The translations under genes were made by a program, and so were the position numbers. A stretch of 64,000 nt of DNA from Epiperipatus broadwayi (lineage: Eukaryota > Onychophora > Udeonychophora > Euonychophora > Peripatidae): assembly GCA_028023455.1 (NCBI GenBank), contig JAQFVV010012496.1, positions 2,358,001-2,422,000 on the forward strand, written 5' to 3'. Numbering within the stretch: position 1 is the first letter of the stretch; the number at the start of each line of letters is the position of its first letter. Positions 11,838 to 22,309 of this stretch are shown piece by piece. The notes under the pieces were generated by a model that searched no databases, had not been told where the DNA came from, and saw only the letters and a program-made list of their open reading frames with translations.

Positions 11838-11920
11838 AAACAGAATTCTTTGCTATCATACTTATATACCATTGTAACTTTTACCATGCTATCGTACTTA
11901 TATACCATTGTAACCTTTAC
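11838..11920. repeat. 36-bp tandem duplication
   Basis: Two adjacent copies of a unit containing ACTTATATACCATTGTAAC. They create a repeated peptide in a minus-strand frame at 11735-11935 that is not a gene. Confidence 0.85.
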
Positions 11921-12235
11921 CAAAAACAATCCCACTATTGACTTAACAGTGTCTTTGTCAAAGCAAACATCTTAACTTAAATTCATTGAGGAGTCAGATA
12001 ATAAAAACATATTCTTTATTATCCATACGACATATTTATTCTTAATTTATATTCCACTGTCACTACAAAGTAGAAATTTTCAGCTATGCCCTCTGTGAAT
12101 AAACATTTAGAACTGGATTTCAAAACAGATAATTCAAAAAGGTACCCTTTGAACTATAAGCTGCAAAGATATTGAATATTGAAAAATTATATGTTCATGT
12201 ATATTTATATTCATGTATTTGTATTATGTTTGGTT

Positions 12236-13250
12236 AAAAAAGCAAAACTCTCCATACAGTAGTACCACCCTGTGCCAACCAGAGTAATCAGTGAATGCCA
12301 GAAGGCTTGTGCATAAAATCCCTATCTAATGCATACTCATCCAATATCCCCAGACTAGTTTCTGGCTTGTGGCCATCGTCAGTGAGGAGCTTTGGATCTG
12401 AGAGCACTGCATCTAGATCTTAGGATCTAATGCAACCCTCCAGCACCCACCTTTTATCTCTACTTAACTACAAAACTATGAGAATGAAATTGAAAACACA
12501 AAAATTTTTTCAATCTAAGCTCAATAGCTTATATAGTCATATGAGTCTGAACTCAGATCAGCACCCATACATTTTGGTGTCTTTGGCTCTTTTACAACCA
12601 TAACCACCACTATCCTATTAGGCAGGATTGGTGTTAAACCAATAAGCATCACATGGTCACATTTCCTGTACTAACATATAATTGTTTATAAACAAAGCAA
12701 AACTCTCCATACTTTGGTTGGCACAGGGTGGCAATACTGTATGGAGAGTTTTGCTTTGTTTATAAACAATTATGTGCTAGTATCAGAAATAGTGATCATG
12801 TGATGCTTAATGGTTTAACACCAATCCTGCCTAATAGGATAGTGGTGGCTATGGCACCAAAATGTATGGGTGCTGAACTGAGTTCAGACCCATATGACTA
12901 TATAAGCTATTGAGCTTAGATTGAAAATATTTTTGTGTTTTCAATTTCATTCTCATAGTTTTGTAGTTAAGTAGATATAAAAGGTGGGTGCTGGAGGGTT
13001 GCATTAGATCCTAAGATCTAGATGCAGTGCTCTCAGATCCAAAGCTCCTCACTGACGATGGCCACAAGCCAGAAACTAGTCTGGGGATATTGGATGAGTA
13101 GGCATTAGATAGGGAGTTTATGCACAAGCCTTCTGGCATTCATTGATTACTCTGGTTGGCACAAGGTGGCAATACTGTATGGAGAGTTTTACTTTGTTTA
13201 TAAACAATTATGTGCTAGTATAAGAAATAGTGATCATGTGATGTTTGGTT
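12236..13250. repeat. FB1 foldback element, two full arms (copy 4)
   Basis: About 1 kb palindrome. The left arm (12240-12700) starts AACTCTCCATACAGTAGTAC and the right arm (12735-13200) ends GGCAATACTGTATGGAGAG. A second inverted terminus pair lies at the centre (about 12700-12780). The outer flanks also match in inverted orientation (AACAAAGCAAAACTC and GTTTATAAACAATTATGTGC). The arms are very similar to each other, so this copy looks comparatively young. The open frame at 12728-12913 is repeat sequence. Confidence 0.9.
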
Positions 13251-13432
13251 ATAGTTCTGAAGAAGATTGCTAGAACATATTAGGTTGTAAAAAAAAGCAT
13301 TGTAAAAATAATAAAGAACTTAGATCATATATTACATATTGAAACATAGACTAATTCAAACAGAGCATGAAATTACATAAACAACAATCTTTAAACTCCT
13401 CCTAGACAAACATGATTTGATATTTATTTCAG

Positions 13433-13499
13433 ATAGCGGTATGCACTGGAAATATTGTAAAAATATGGAGGGTAAATTCTCTGAAAGTATTTTTTGTTG
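13433..13499 (+). other. Exon-like segment B, weak WD-repeat resemblance
   Basis: A 67-bp segment bounded by an excellent acceptor (TTTGATATTTATTTCAG) and a good donor (GTTG followed by GTGAGT). Only one frame is open. It reads IAVCTGNIVKIW then RVNSLKVFFV and starts in phase 0, which is the phase in which segment A (11395-11472) ends. The pattern small-hydrophobic...N-x-VKIW is typical of the end of a WD40 blade, so a spliced WD-repeat gene is a possibility, but the segment is far too short to claim this. A further acceptor-like site (TTGTTTTATAG, about 13629) would give a short tail and a stop. Confidence 0.35.
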
Positions 13500-13509
13500 G
13501 TGAGTTGCT

Positions 13510-14255
13510 ATTATATATCATTCTTGTAACATAAATCATTCTTGTAACATAAATTATGTCTTAAATTTTAGTGAACCCTGTTTTATTAAGCAGTGTGCAT
13601 ATATTTTGTCTCTGTTATTGTTTTATAGGTCTAGTACTATTGCTTACTTATTATTATTAATTTGTTGTTTTATCACTGTATGCCTTCATGAGTGAGAAAA
13701 AGACTAATTCTCGTAATGACAGATTTCCTAATTCTAATCCACCATTATTGTTAAATGCTGAATAACATTAATAAAAAAAAAAACATTTGTGTCTGCCCAT
13801 TAATGATGACCAAATGTTATGTTACTTGGTTATACTATTTACTCCCACTTGTGTTTGGAGAATAAACTTTTTAACGTACATGCATATCTAATTATATTTC
13901 TATAAATATTTTTCAGATTAATTCAAGATATTAAAATAAATAGATCTTTTCCACAAAATTTTTGTAGATAGATATATATTTCCCATATGCATTAAATAAT
14001 CATAAAATTGATTATTATAATTTGATATACATGTCTACACCTAACTTTCTACATTCACAACTTTGACATCGACCATTTCAGATAAATACATCAATGATTA
14101 TTATTAATCATTTATTAAACTAAAAATTTCAATAGCCCAGATATAAATTTTAAATCTCTGTTAAAGAATATATAAATATGTAATCAAAGATAATGTTTAA
14201 ATTATTTTATATATATATACTAATTTATTGCATTCTTTTGACCTTATAATCAACT
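13510..14255. other. Non-genic stretch
   Basis: No recognised element. A short open stretch at about 13679-13765 ends in TAA followed closely by ATTAATAAAAAA. It could be a 3' exon tail and poly(A) signal but has no supporting similarity. Confidence 0.4.
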
Positions 14256-14259
14256 TATA

Positions 14260-16480
14260 ATACTTCATCATTCTTAACTCTAATCATTATCAGTCCACCG
14301 CAGAATAAAGAATCTTGCCAGTTTCTCCATTTCATAGTTTCTTTTACCGTTATTATTCTAGCAAATGTTCTTATTCCTCTGCCACTTGTAGACTTTTTCT
14401 GGGTTAATCTCTTGAGATCTAATTTAACACTCTAGTTATCCATCTGTCATCATCTCTCCTAGTAATATGATGTTAGTGAGTATTTTTTCACCCATCTCTT
14501 TATTTCCGTTTCTTCTTGTTATTCCCCAAATATTTTCACATTTTGATTGAAGTTCTCACTAAGAAACATGCAAGTTTCAGATCCCTAATATAAGTACTAT
14601 TAACACATTTATTAAGTCTTTATTTACTTCTCTTTTTTTGAAAAGGCTTTGAACATTATCTTAATCTTTTTAACATTTTTTTTTAGCTCTGTTTTTTGCT
14701 TTTATCTGTTAACTCTTGTAAAAAAAATTAAAATTTTGATATAATATCTACTGAAAGAACCACGTCATCTTTAAAATATAGATGACTTAATCTCCATTTA
14801 TTTTCTATTTAAATCCACATAATACTTTCTTCAAAAACTTTTGGAGATATGGAATTACTATCGTACACTTATATCAATGTCAACCTTAGTATTATTTTGT
14901 ACTCTAACCATTGCTATTACATTTGGATAAATAATCTTCAGAATTTTACTAATATTCTCACTCACATGTCTTGGTGGTATAAAACTTTATTATCTGTTGA
15001 AATGCTTACGGAATCCAATGTCTTTTCATAATCTGCAAATCCAAAGCATGGTGGAAACTTTTTATTCATTTTATTCTATAACTTCTTTTAATAGCTGTAT
15101 GTGCTCTAGTGTGATATCGTGTTAAATTCAGCTTGTTCTTATTATTTGTAGATGATTTGTATTGAACTTAGTAAAAATCTTATATAGAATTGATAGAAAA
15201 CTGATAGCATTCTACTAATATATTTTAATTATATAGATCAGGCTTGAGTAATTGTTTTTCAATTATCTGACCTTATGAAATCAGGCTACGCCATTAAAAG
15301 AAAAAATTAACAAATATATTTAGTACAAGTTTTGCAAAATAAAATTATTTTTTAAAAAAAAATCATATTTTATTGTCATAAATTATGTTACGTAAGCATG
15401 CAATCCCTAGATCACAGATTTTTCCATGATTTAGGCAATTTGGAGTATAGTTTTGCCCATAATTTCTCTTTCTTCACTTATTTTCTTCATTTTTCCATCA
15501 TTTCCTGAAGTTTTTCTATTTCTCATAATTGTAAGCCACACCTCTTCATTTTTTTTTTCTTATTGTATTTCCAAAAAAATGTAATTGTCGAGACTTGTTT
15601 TCTTGTATTTTATTGCTATACATTATTTGGGAATTCTTCCAAATGCTTCATGGTGTCATTTCTATTTTCATTAATTATACCTCTTTTTTTTTTTACATTA
15701 CCAAAACATTTTTTACAATATCAAAATTTTGTTTTATGATTTTGAAATATTTTTTTTTTTTTATCACAATTTCAAGTTATTTTATTTTTCTAAATGAATC
15801 ATTTTTAAACGTTTGTATGTCCTTTTTATATATATTGTCTTGTCTCTGTTGAAAATTTACTGATGAATTATCTTTTTTTAATACCAGCTTTCTAGGTAGC
15901 AGTTCTTAATAGATTATCGGCTATCCTTTTGTTGATTTAATTCAAATTTAACTTACTTTGAAGTCTGGCTTTATTTTAAAACAATTTGCAAGTTATTTAA
16001 ATTCATTGTAAAGTTTCTGCAAATTAGGACTATTAATTGCTAATAAGGTCTTTCTTAATTGATGATCACTTCTGTAGAATTCATTAAACACATTACAATC
16101 ATAATGTGTTTTTTTTTCTTTGTACAAATATAATCCAATTGTTCTTTATCTTTATTTGAATGTTTTCATGTTTGTTTTCCAAAGAAAGAATGTATAATGT
16201 AAAAATTTTTCTAATAATTCCGGAAGTCTGACCTCTTATTTCTGTTTGCACAACAAAATTTACCACATCACTTTCACCTTTCACTCATTTTCCAATTCAA
16301 GCATATAATCTCTCAGAAATTTTAAAACGATTCGTCTGTTAAAGCATTCCATACATCATATAAAAATTCTCCATTTCATCTACACAATGATAACTTGTTT
16401 AAGTATAAACCTGAATTATCTGCATTTAGTATTTTTTATGAAGTTGTATAAATAAAACTTCCCATTCTTTCCAATATATC
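14260..16480 (-). pseudogene. Decayed LINE (endonuclease and RT remnants)
   Basis: A single badly decayed non-LTR retrotransposon on the minus strand. From its 5' side: MENFY around 16360 (the segment before the endonuclease GDFNA block in this lineage), EIRGQ near 16230, a KEQLDYIC segment near 16140 (family NEIDYIL) and FNEFYRSDHQL near 16060 (endonuclease SDHRL motif). RT follows: LDSVSIST (about 15020, RT motif A region), ISPKVFEE (about 14840) and LYFKDDVVL (about 14780, the catalytic xxDD box; family FADDIVL). The C-terminal region has RDDDRWITRVL near 14430 and a Trp-rich tail. Many stops, shifts and T-rich insertions (15.4-15.9 kb) break it. Predicted plus-strand frames at 14849 and 15595 are shadows. 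The combination of all these motifs in order is good evidence; clade is uncertain. Confidence 0.75.
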
Positions 16481-16570
16481 ATCAATTTTTCTAATGGTAT
16501 TTCATTGTTATTTTACTTTTTGTAAATCTTATATACATTCTAATGCAAATTATTATATAATTTCTTTTTT

Positions 16571-16800
16571 ATTTTTCTAACAATTTCAACTTTCCAGCCG
16601 TATTCATCAGAGCTTTGTATAACCTTCATTTTTACATTTATAAATATAAAAAAAGGTTATACAAAGCTCTGGTGAAGACTGCAGGGCACTTGAAACTGTT
16701 GGAAAATGTAAAAAAAAAAGGTTATACAAAGCTCTGATGAAGACTGTGGAGCAGTCGAAACTGTTAGAAAAATAAAGAAGGAATTATATAAAAATTTGCG
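16571..16800. repeat. Three copies of a hammerhead-like hairpin unit
   Basis: Units sharing GGTTATACAAAGCTCTG occur once on the minus strand (about 16571-16630) and twice in tandem on the plus strand (about 16653-16713 and 16719-16790). The best copy has CTGATGA at 16734-16740, A, a 5-bp stem GACTG/CAGTC (16742-46, 16752-56) with a 5-base loop, then GAAA at 16757-16760. That is the spacing of a hammerhead core except for one extra base after CTGATGA. The minus and first plus copies are degenerate. Stems I and III are not clearly present. Confidence 0.6.
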
Positions 16801-16809
16801 TTAGAGTGT

Positions 16810-17270
16810 ATATGAGATTTATAAAAAAAGTAATATATATATGAATATATAAAGAAATGCAAAAATGGGAAAGGAGAAGATATTAAATTAATACTTCATT
16901 GTTATTTTAATTAATGAATTCCACTTCACTTGCAGTTCCAATGTTTATGTCTTTAGAATAAATTACACATCCACTTATCAAATCAGTTGTATCTATATTT
17001 TATAATTCCTTCAGTTCATGCAGCCTTCCTTTGCTTGAAAGTGATTTATGGTTATAGACAATATCAAATGATAGTTAAGATTCGTAACTAGGGCACTCTT
17101 AGTTCATCTGATTTAGGTCATATCATGATTGAAATTAAAAAAGGATCATGGTCATATCTAACCATTCATGCAGTCTTTATATAAACAATTGATATATTTA
17201 AGAACTATAACTTATCTGAGAAGAAAACTAGTTTATACATTTTAGATAAAAGTTAATAATTTAGCATGAT
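16810..17270. other. AT-rich stretch, nothing recognised
   Basis: No supported coding, RNA or repeat feature. Confidence 0.4.
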
Positions 17271-17274
17271 AGTT

Positions 17275-17700
17275 GACAATACTCTCCATACAGTAGTGCC
17301 AACAAGTGCAAGCCTCTATAATTAATGGATGCAGGAAGGTTTGTGCATAAAATCCATATCTTGTGCCTACTCACCCAACATTCCCAGACTAGTTTTTAAC
17401 TTGTGGCTTTCATCAGTGAGGAACCTTGGATTTCAGAGCACTGCATCTAAATCTTAGGATCTAATGCAACCCTCCAACAGCCATCTTTTATCTATTTGTT
17501 TAATTATAAAGCTAGAAGCCCAAGATGAAAACACCATAATGTTTCCAACTCAAGCTCATTCGCTTGTATTGTCAAATACATCTGAACTTAGTTCAGCATC
17601 CGTAAGTTTTGGTGTCTGATTTTCAAAAACCACATTCACCATTATCCTATGGGTAGGATTGGTATATGAAATGGTGATCATGTGATGTTTTGATGATAGC
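17275..17700. repeat. FB1 element, single arm (copy 5)
   Basis: Begins ACTCTCCATACAGTAGTGCC and runs through the usual landmarks (AGACTAGTTTTTAACTTGTG, CTTAGGATCTAATGCAACCC, TCAGCATC, CACCATTATCCTATGGG) to GGTGATCATGTGATG. It holds one arm only; the mirror arm is missing, so this is half of a palindrome. The minus open frame at 17556-17756 is repeat sequence. Confidence 0.85.
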
Positions 17701-17719
17701 TGATGCATGTTAGTGAATA

Positions 17720-20540
17720 ATTCAGCCACGTTTGTGTACCATATAAATAATTTCACTGTAAATATAGCTGCAACTAAAATAATGTATAGTGAACGTTAGA
17801 AATTTGCTGTCCTGTCAGTTAATAGCGAACCTCTTTCTTAATAAAAATTGTAGATGTGTTCATAGTTCACAAATTAGTAATGATTGAGATCTTAATTATT
17901 TACAGTGTTTGTATTAGCAAACAACAGACCATCAGAAATGCACAGAGAAAGAGGGACAGATAGATGATTGTGTGTCTATAAGCAAAATTTAAAGTTCAGC
18001 ATCATATATTGATAATATGTAAACTTGTTCGAGATTATAAGTCACGTGATGCACGACTTTATTTTCTTACTATCATTAAGAAATTTGCTAGTTTGTTTGT
18101 TTGTTTGTTTTTATGTTTTTCCCTGTGATATCATAATCTATAATTTTCTAAATTAAAATCTCCCCCTCCATATTTACATTAAACCTAGATTATTTTCTTA
18201 ATGGATATATGTTTTTCGTATTAGAAAAGAAAAATGATTTGGGGGGGGGGGGGCAGCCTTAAAAATTATTTCATATTCGTTTCAATTAATTTGAGTAGTT
18301 TTTAAAGATGTAGTTTTAATTCTTTAATTAATATTTCGTTTTATAAATTTTTCTCGCATGTGTTGTAGTGTTACATTTTTTAATTGTATTTCAGTTGCCA
18401 TGGTTATTTATGAAATCATTAGTTTAATGACTCATCTTTCGCAATAATTCCTTATTGTACATTTCTGTAACAATCCTAATAACTGCTGAAATAAAATAAA
18501 AAAAAAAAATATTGACATAGTTACCAGAATATAGATTCAAAATGTTATGAATAAACGTCTATTTAAAATCAGCTTGCGCTATTTATACAAAAAAAGTAGT
18601 TAATGCGACTCGTAAAACCGTGGTTGAATTCAGTCACGGAATATATTTACTAGTATGTGTGCGCGTGTTATGTAGATGTAATATGAGTAATGTTTAGAGA
18701 AATTTATTTTGGAAAGTGTGTGATCGTTGGAAGTGAAGATGTAAATATTGTTTGACTATTTTAATTAAAATGTATTTATTTTAAAAGATAAACGGTGGAA
18801 ACGAAAAGGCTTAGAGTCTCACTTTATGATGCTTAGATTTCTTACAGCTTTCTTCCGTTAAATAATAACTGAGGACATTATTTTTTAAAAAAATAAATGA
18901 AGGATATTATCATTCTAAATATTAGAATGGTCCATTCTTATTAATTAAATAATTTTGATTGCAGACTTCAATCAAATTCAATTTTTTTTTTAGAACAAAA
19001 CATCTTTTAACCATTGCAAAAAAAAAAAAAAAAATGATATAGTTGTTGATAAGGGAAATATGCGAATAAATTTGCCATAATGCAATCATATGTGATCTAT
19101 TTAAAATACTGGCCTTTTGCTATTTTGTCTTTTGAAATGTCTACTATTATTTGAATCATTCTAATTCCAGAAGAAAAAAAGAAAGAGAAATAAAAATCAA
19201 ACCTTAAAGACAACTATATAAACCAATCTTTAAACACATTTGTTTATATAATATTATAGAATGGTGTCCTTTACCTTCTTACACTGTCAACTTTATTTTT
19301 TAAATACTTCAATCCTTAATTAGTTATATCTCCCATTCTATTCTAGTCTTACCATAACATCTCGATGAAAACAATCATTATTTTATTTTTTAGAGTATCT
19401 TTGAATAATCTTTTATAATGGAAATGGTTGTTTCCTCCACGAAAACTGATCTGAAGTTCGGATGTTCATCGTAAAATACCTCTTTTTTTTAATAAAGTCT
19501 GTTATTGATCATTCTTTGATCCAATGATTTGATTTAAAGGCAGAAATTTTTAAATTGACAAGCTTTAAGATGATTGATTTATGTATAAAAGAAATATAAT
19601 TGTATACAGTTGTAGCCTTTTGATTTATTTATTTATTTATTTCAACATTAAACGTAACGTGGACTTGAAAAATTAATATTTTGATTATCTTGTGAATACT
19701 GGTGTAGAGGAAAGATGTAATCTCATTTTTAATCTCTTGCGATGAAATACTAATAGGTTTACATAATTCAGTTAATAACTTATATCTCAGGCTCACAATA
19801 GATTGAAGCCCTGATTTCAGCACGGTGAGCAAAGGTTGGCTTACACAAATTAAGCTCTAAGCATAAGCACACATTATGCTTTTCAAATCGGTGCTCATGG
19901 GTGAATGCATGTAGATTCATAAAGTGCATGACCGGAGATTTGTTCTTATCTTATAATATTACATACACAGTCTGCACTATATAAATAACAGAATATTTAT
20001 TAAAGAATAAGGTGTATAACATTGGAAATTGAATTTTCAGAGGCTTTAAATTGCAGAGTACGATTTGATTGGCATTTAAGATTGACGGAACTGTTGGATT
20101 TCAGTTTTCATTAGAACTCAAAACAATTACGGTTTTTTTTTTTTTTTTACAAGAAAAGTGTAATGGAATATGAAAAATTGATCCCATACGTGTTTGTCAC
20201 TGAAAAAAAAAACTATAATGCTGATAAATAGTTAGATTGGTTTCTTGGTACTTAAACAAATTAGTCCAAACAAAAATATCTAGTAAGAGTTGGTATGAAT
20301 TGCAAACAAAACTAATCTCTGGTTGTATGATTTGCTACTCTTACCTTTTAGCAATGACCAGCAATTTGGTTTGATTATAAGCTTGAGCCTTGCATTATAA
20401 TCAGATATGATCAATTCATTTGAAAGAATACAGATTCAATAATCTTTTTGTGGTTAAGTGTATTTGCGGAAAGGAGTCATGTGATATTGAGTCGAACATA
20501 AAAGTTCCATTCGATTGATCAAATTGCATTTATATTTTAT
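17720..20540. other. Long AT-rich non-genic stretch with simple repeats
   Basis: Contains a (GTTT)n tract near 18089-18110, a 13-base poly-G run at 18241-18253, several poly-A or poly-T runs and a (TTTA)n tract near 19624-19643. I see no gene. Open frames such as 19629-19832 (minus) have no recognisable motif. Confidence 0.5.
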
Positions 20541-20559
20541 TTTACTTGATTAAGATTTA

Positions 20560-20620
20560 ATCCAAGAATCTTTAGCTCTCGTGTGTACCACTTAATCACC
20601 ACGCCAAATCATGATGAATA
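20560..20620 (-). repeat. Possible decayed tRNA-derived SINE head
   Basis: On the minus strand TGGCGTGGTGATTAAGTGGT resembles a tRNA 5' half with a pol III A box, followed about 30 bases later by CTTGGATTAAATC, a degenerate B box. No terminal repeats were found. Confidence 0.35.
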
Positions 20621-20984
20621 AATTTGATCTATTTTTTATTCCACCACCGGATTAGAATTTTTTCCGCTAGAATCATATAGCCGCTCTTTGGTCAAAATTA
20701 TTTACAAATAAAAAAATTAAATAAACAGTTGTAACTAGTGATATACTTTTGAATCCAGAGAGCCATAGAAGTTAAACGGAATTTAAAAATAAATCACAAA
20801 CCAAAATAGGTTCAGAAAATTTGGATTATACTAAAGAAATGTAATAACTTAATGAATAATTTCTAGTGTAATGAATGAGTATTAATAATGTACTTCCTTC
20901 AAGTAGTTTGCGACAAAGTTGGAAGGATAGAAAGTTTGACTCATCAATTAAACTGTAGTAATTGGCATAAAGATGTGTAAGCAA

Positions 20985-21185
20985 TTGTGACCTAGGTCAA
21001 CTGATGAGTTCTGGTTCAGCATGAAATGTGCATTTTGGGGATCATATGCCTTTTTTAGGGGCCTTTTGTCATATGTTTATGATTCCATCCTTCCATAAGG
21101 TGTTAAAAGCAGATATTTTCCAGTCCCTACTTTGCATGAAAATGGTTTTAGTGAAAATTACACTACAGAAATATTCTTTAAGTGG
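20985..21185. repeat. FB3 fragment joined to a T75 end
   Basis: 20990-21050 (CAACTGATGAGTTCTGGTTC...) matches the FB3 core seen at 39.6, 43.6 and 54.7 kb. It is followed by one unit of the T75 minisatellite (CATATGTTTATGATTCC...) and then the T75 terminus (CAGTCCCTACTTTGC, GTGAAAATTACACTACAGAA). The two families are thus fused here. Confidence 0.6.
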
Positions 21186-21189
21186 ATAA

Positions 21190-22040
21190 TCTTGAGACTA
21201 ATGGATGACTGATAAGAAAATTTAAATGTCATGGTTGTTTATTTAATGAGAGAAATGTGTATGGTATTAAAAAAGTATTTGCTTCATAAATTTAATAAAA
21301 ATTATTAATTTTGTACAAAGTGATCATGCAGAAGGAATAGAATAAATTGAACATTTTTTGTGTGAATCAAAAATATTTAAGGTATATATTGAAAATATGT
21401 ACATATAGACAGATGGTTCAGAGAACATATTCCACTTTGTTTTCTAATAAGATCGATAGCTGACTTATTTTTTATTGTTTACTTTCAAGAGTGCTCTTAA
21501 AAATAATGGAAAAGTAAAAATGAACTAGTTTTTTTTTTTTTTTAAATCAACAACTGATCTTTCTCTTTTATATAAGGTTTTTTTATGTGAGGAATCATCG
21601 TCGTAGTCATCATCAATTTGTAATTACTACTTTGAAAAACAAATAACTGCTGTAGTGTTCTTTCAAAAATGTATGCCTTTTTTTTTATTAATGATCATTT
21701 TTGGAATACTTCTATAATCCAAGAATCACAGCAAGAAAAAAAAAATGGGAATTTTCTTAATTGCGTTATTAAAAAAACTACGATGACACAAAAATTGCAT
21801 CGAAAATAAATGGGAAAAGCATGTGTTACGTTAATTAAAATATGGTGTATTTACCTAATATCGATTTAATAACTTCATAATAATAGAATTGCAAAACATC
21901 TTTCATCGAAATTGTAAAAAAATTGTTGGCAAAAAAAAATTTTTTTTCATTATATAATTTTAAAAACTTTACAAAATGTAATTTACATTTTTTTTTTTTT
22001 TCCAATTTTAATGAATCAGATTTTAATAGATTGTCCGTTT
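21190..22040. other. AT-rich stretch, nothing recognised
   Basis: No supported feature other than homopolymer runs. Confidence 0.4.
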
Positions 22041-22042
22041 CT

Positions 22043-22305
22043 ATATTTGAATTTTATAGTATTTTCTTGGTTTTTTTTTTTATAATTTGTACTTTCGATG
22101 TATTTGTTGGATATACATTGCCTCAGGCAATTTCATTTTTCGATTTAAGTGAAGAATTCTTGATTTTAGCGGGAGTGGTTATGTTTGTCGTATTTTCACT
22201 GATTTCTGTTTTTTTTTCATTTGAATTTTATAGCATTTTCTTGGGGTTTTTTTATAATTTGTACTTTCAATGTATTTGTTGAATATACATTGCCGCAGGC
22301 ATTTT
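22043..22305 (+). repeat. 174-bp-period direct duplication
   Basis: Two similar blocks starting near 22048 and 22222 share TTTGAATTTTATAG, TTTTCTTGG, ATAATTTGTACTTTC and ATATACATTGCC. The 119-codon open frame at 21923-22282 spans both blocks. It is extremely Phe-rich because of T runs, has no recognisable domain, and I do not regard it as a gene. Confidence 0.75.
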
Positions 22306-22309
22306 TATT

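Noticed and set aside
17870-17965. Exon candidate after TTAATTATTTACAG
   Set aside because: All frames close within about 25 codons and no donor follows.
21923-22282. 119-codon plus-strand open frame
   Set aside because: It spans a 174-bp duplication in T-rich DNA; the product is a Phe-rich string without a domain, as expected by chance from T runs.
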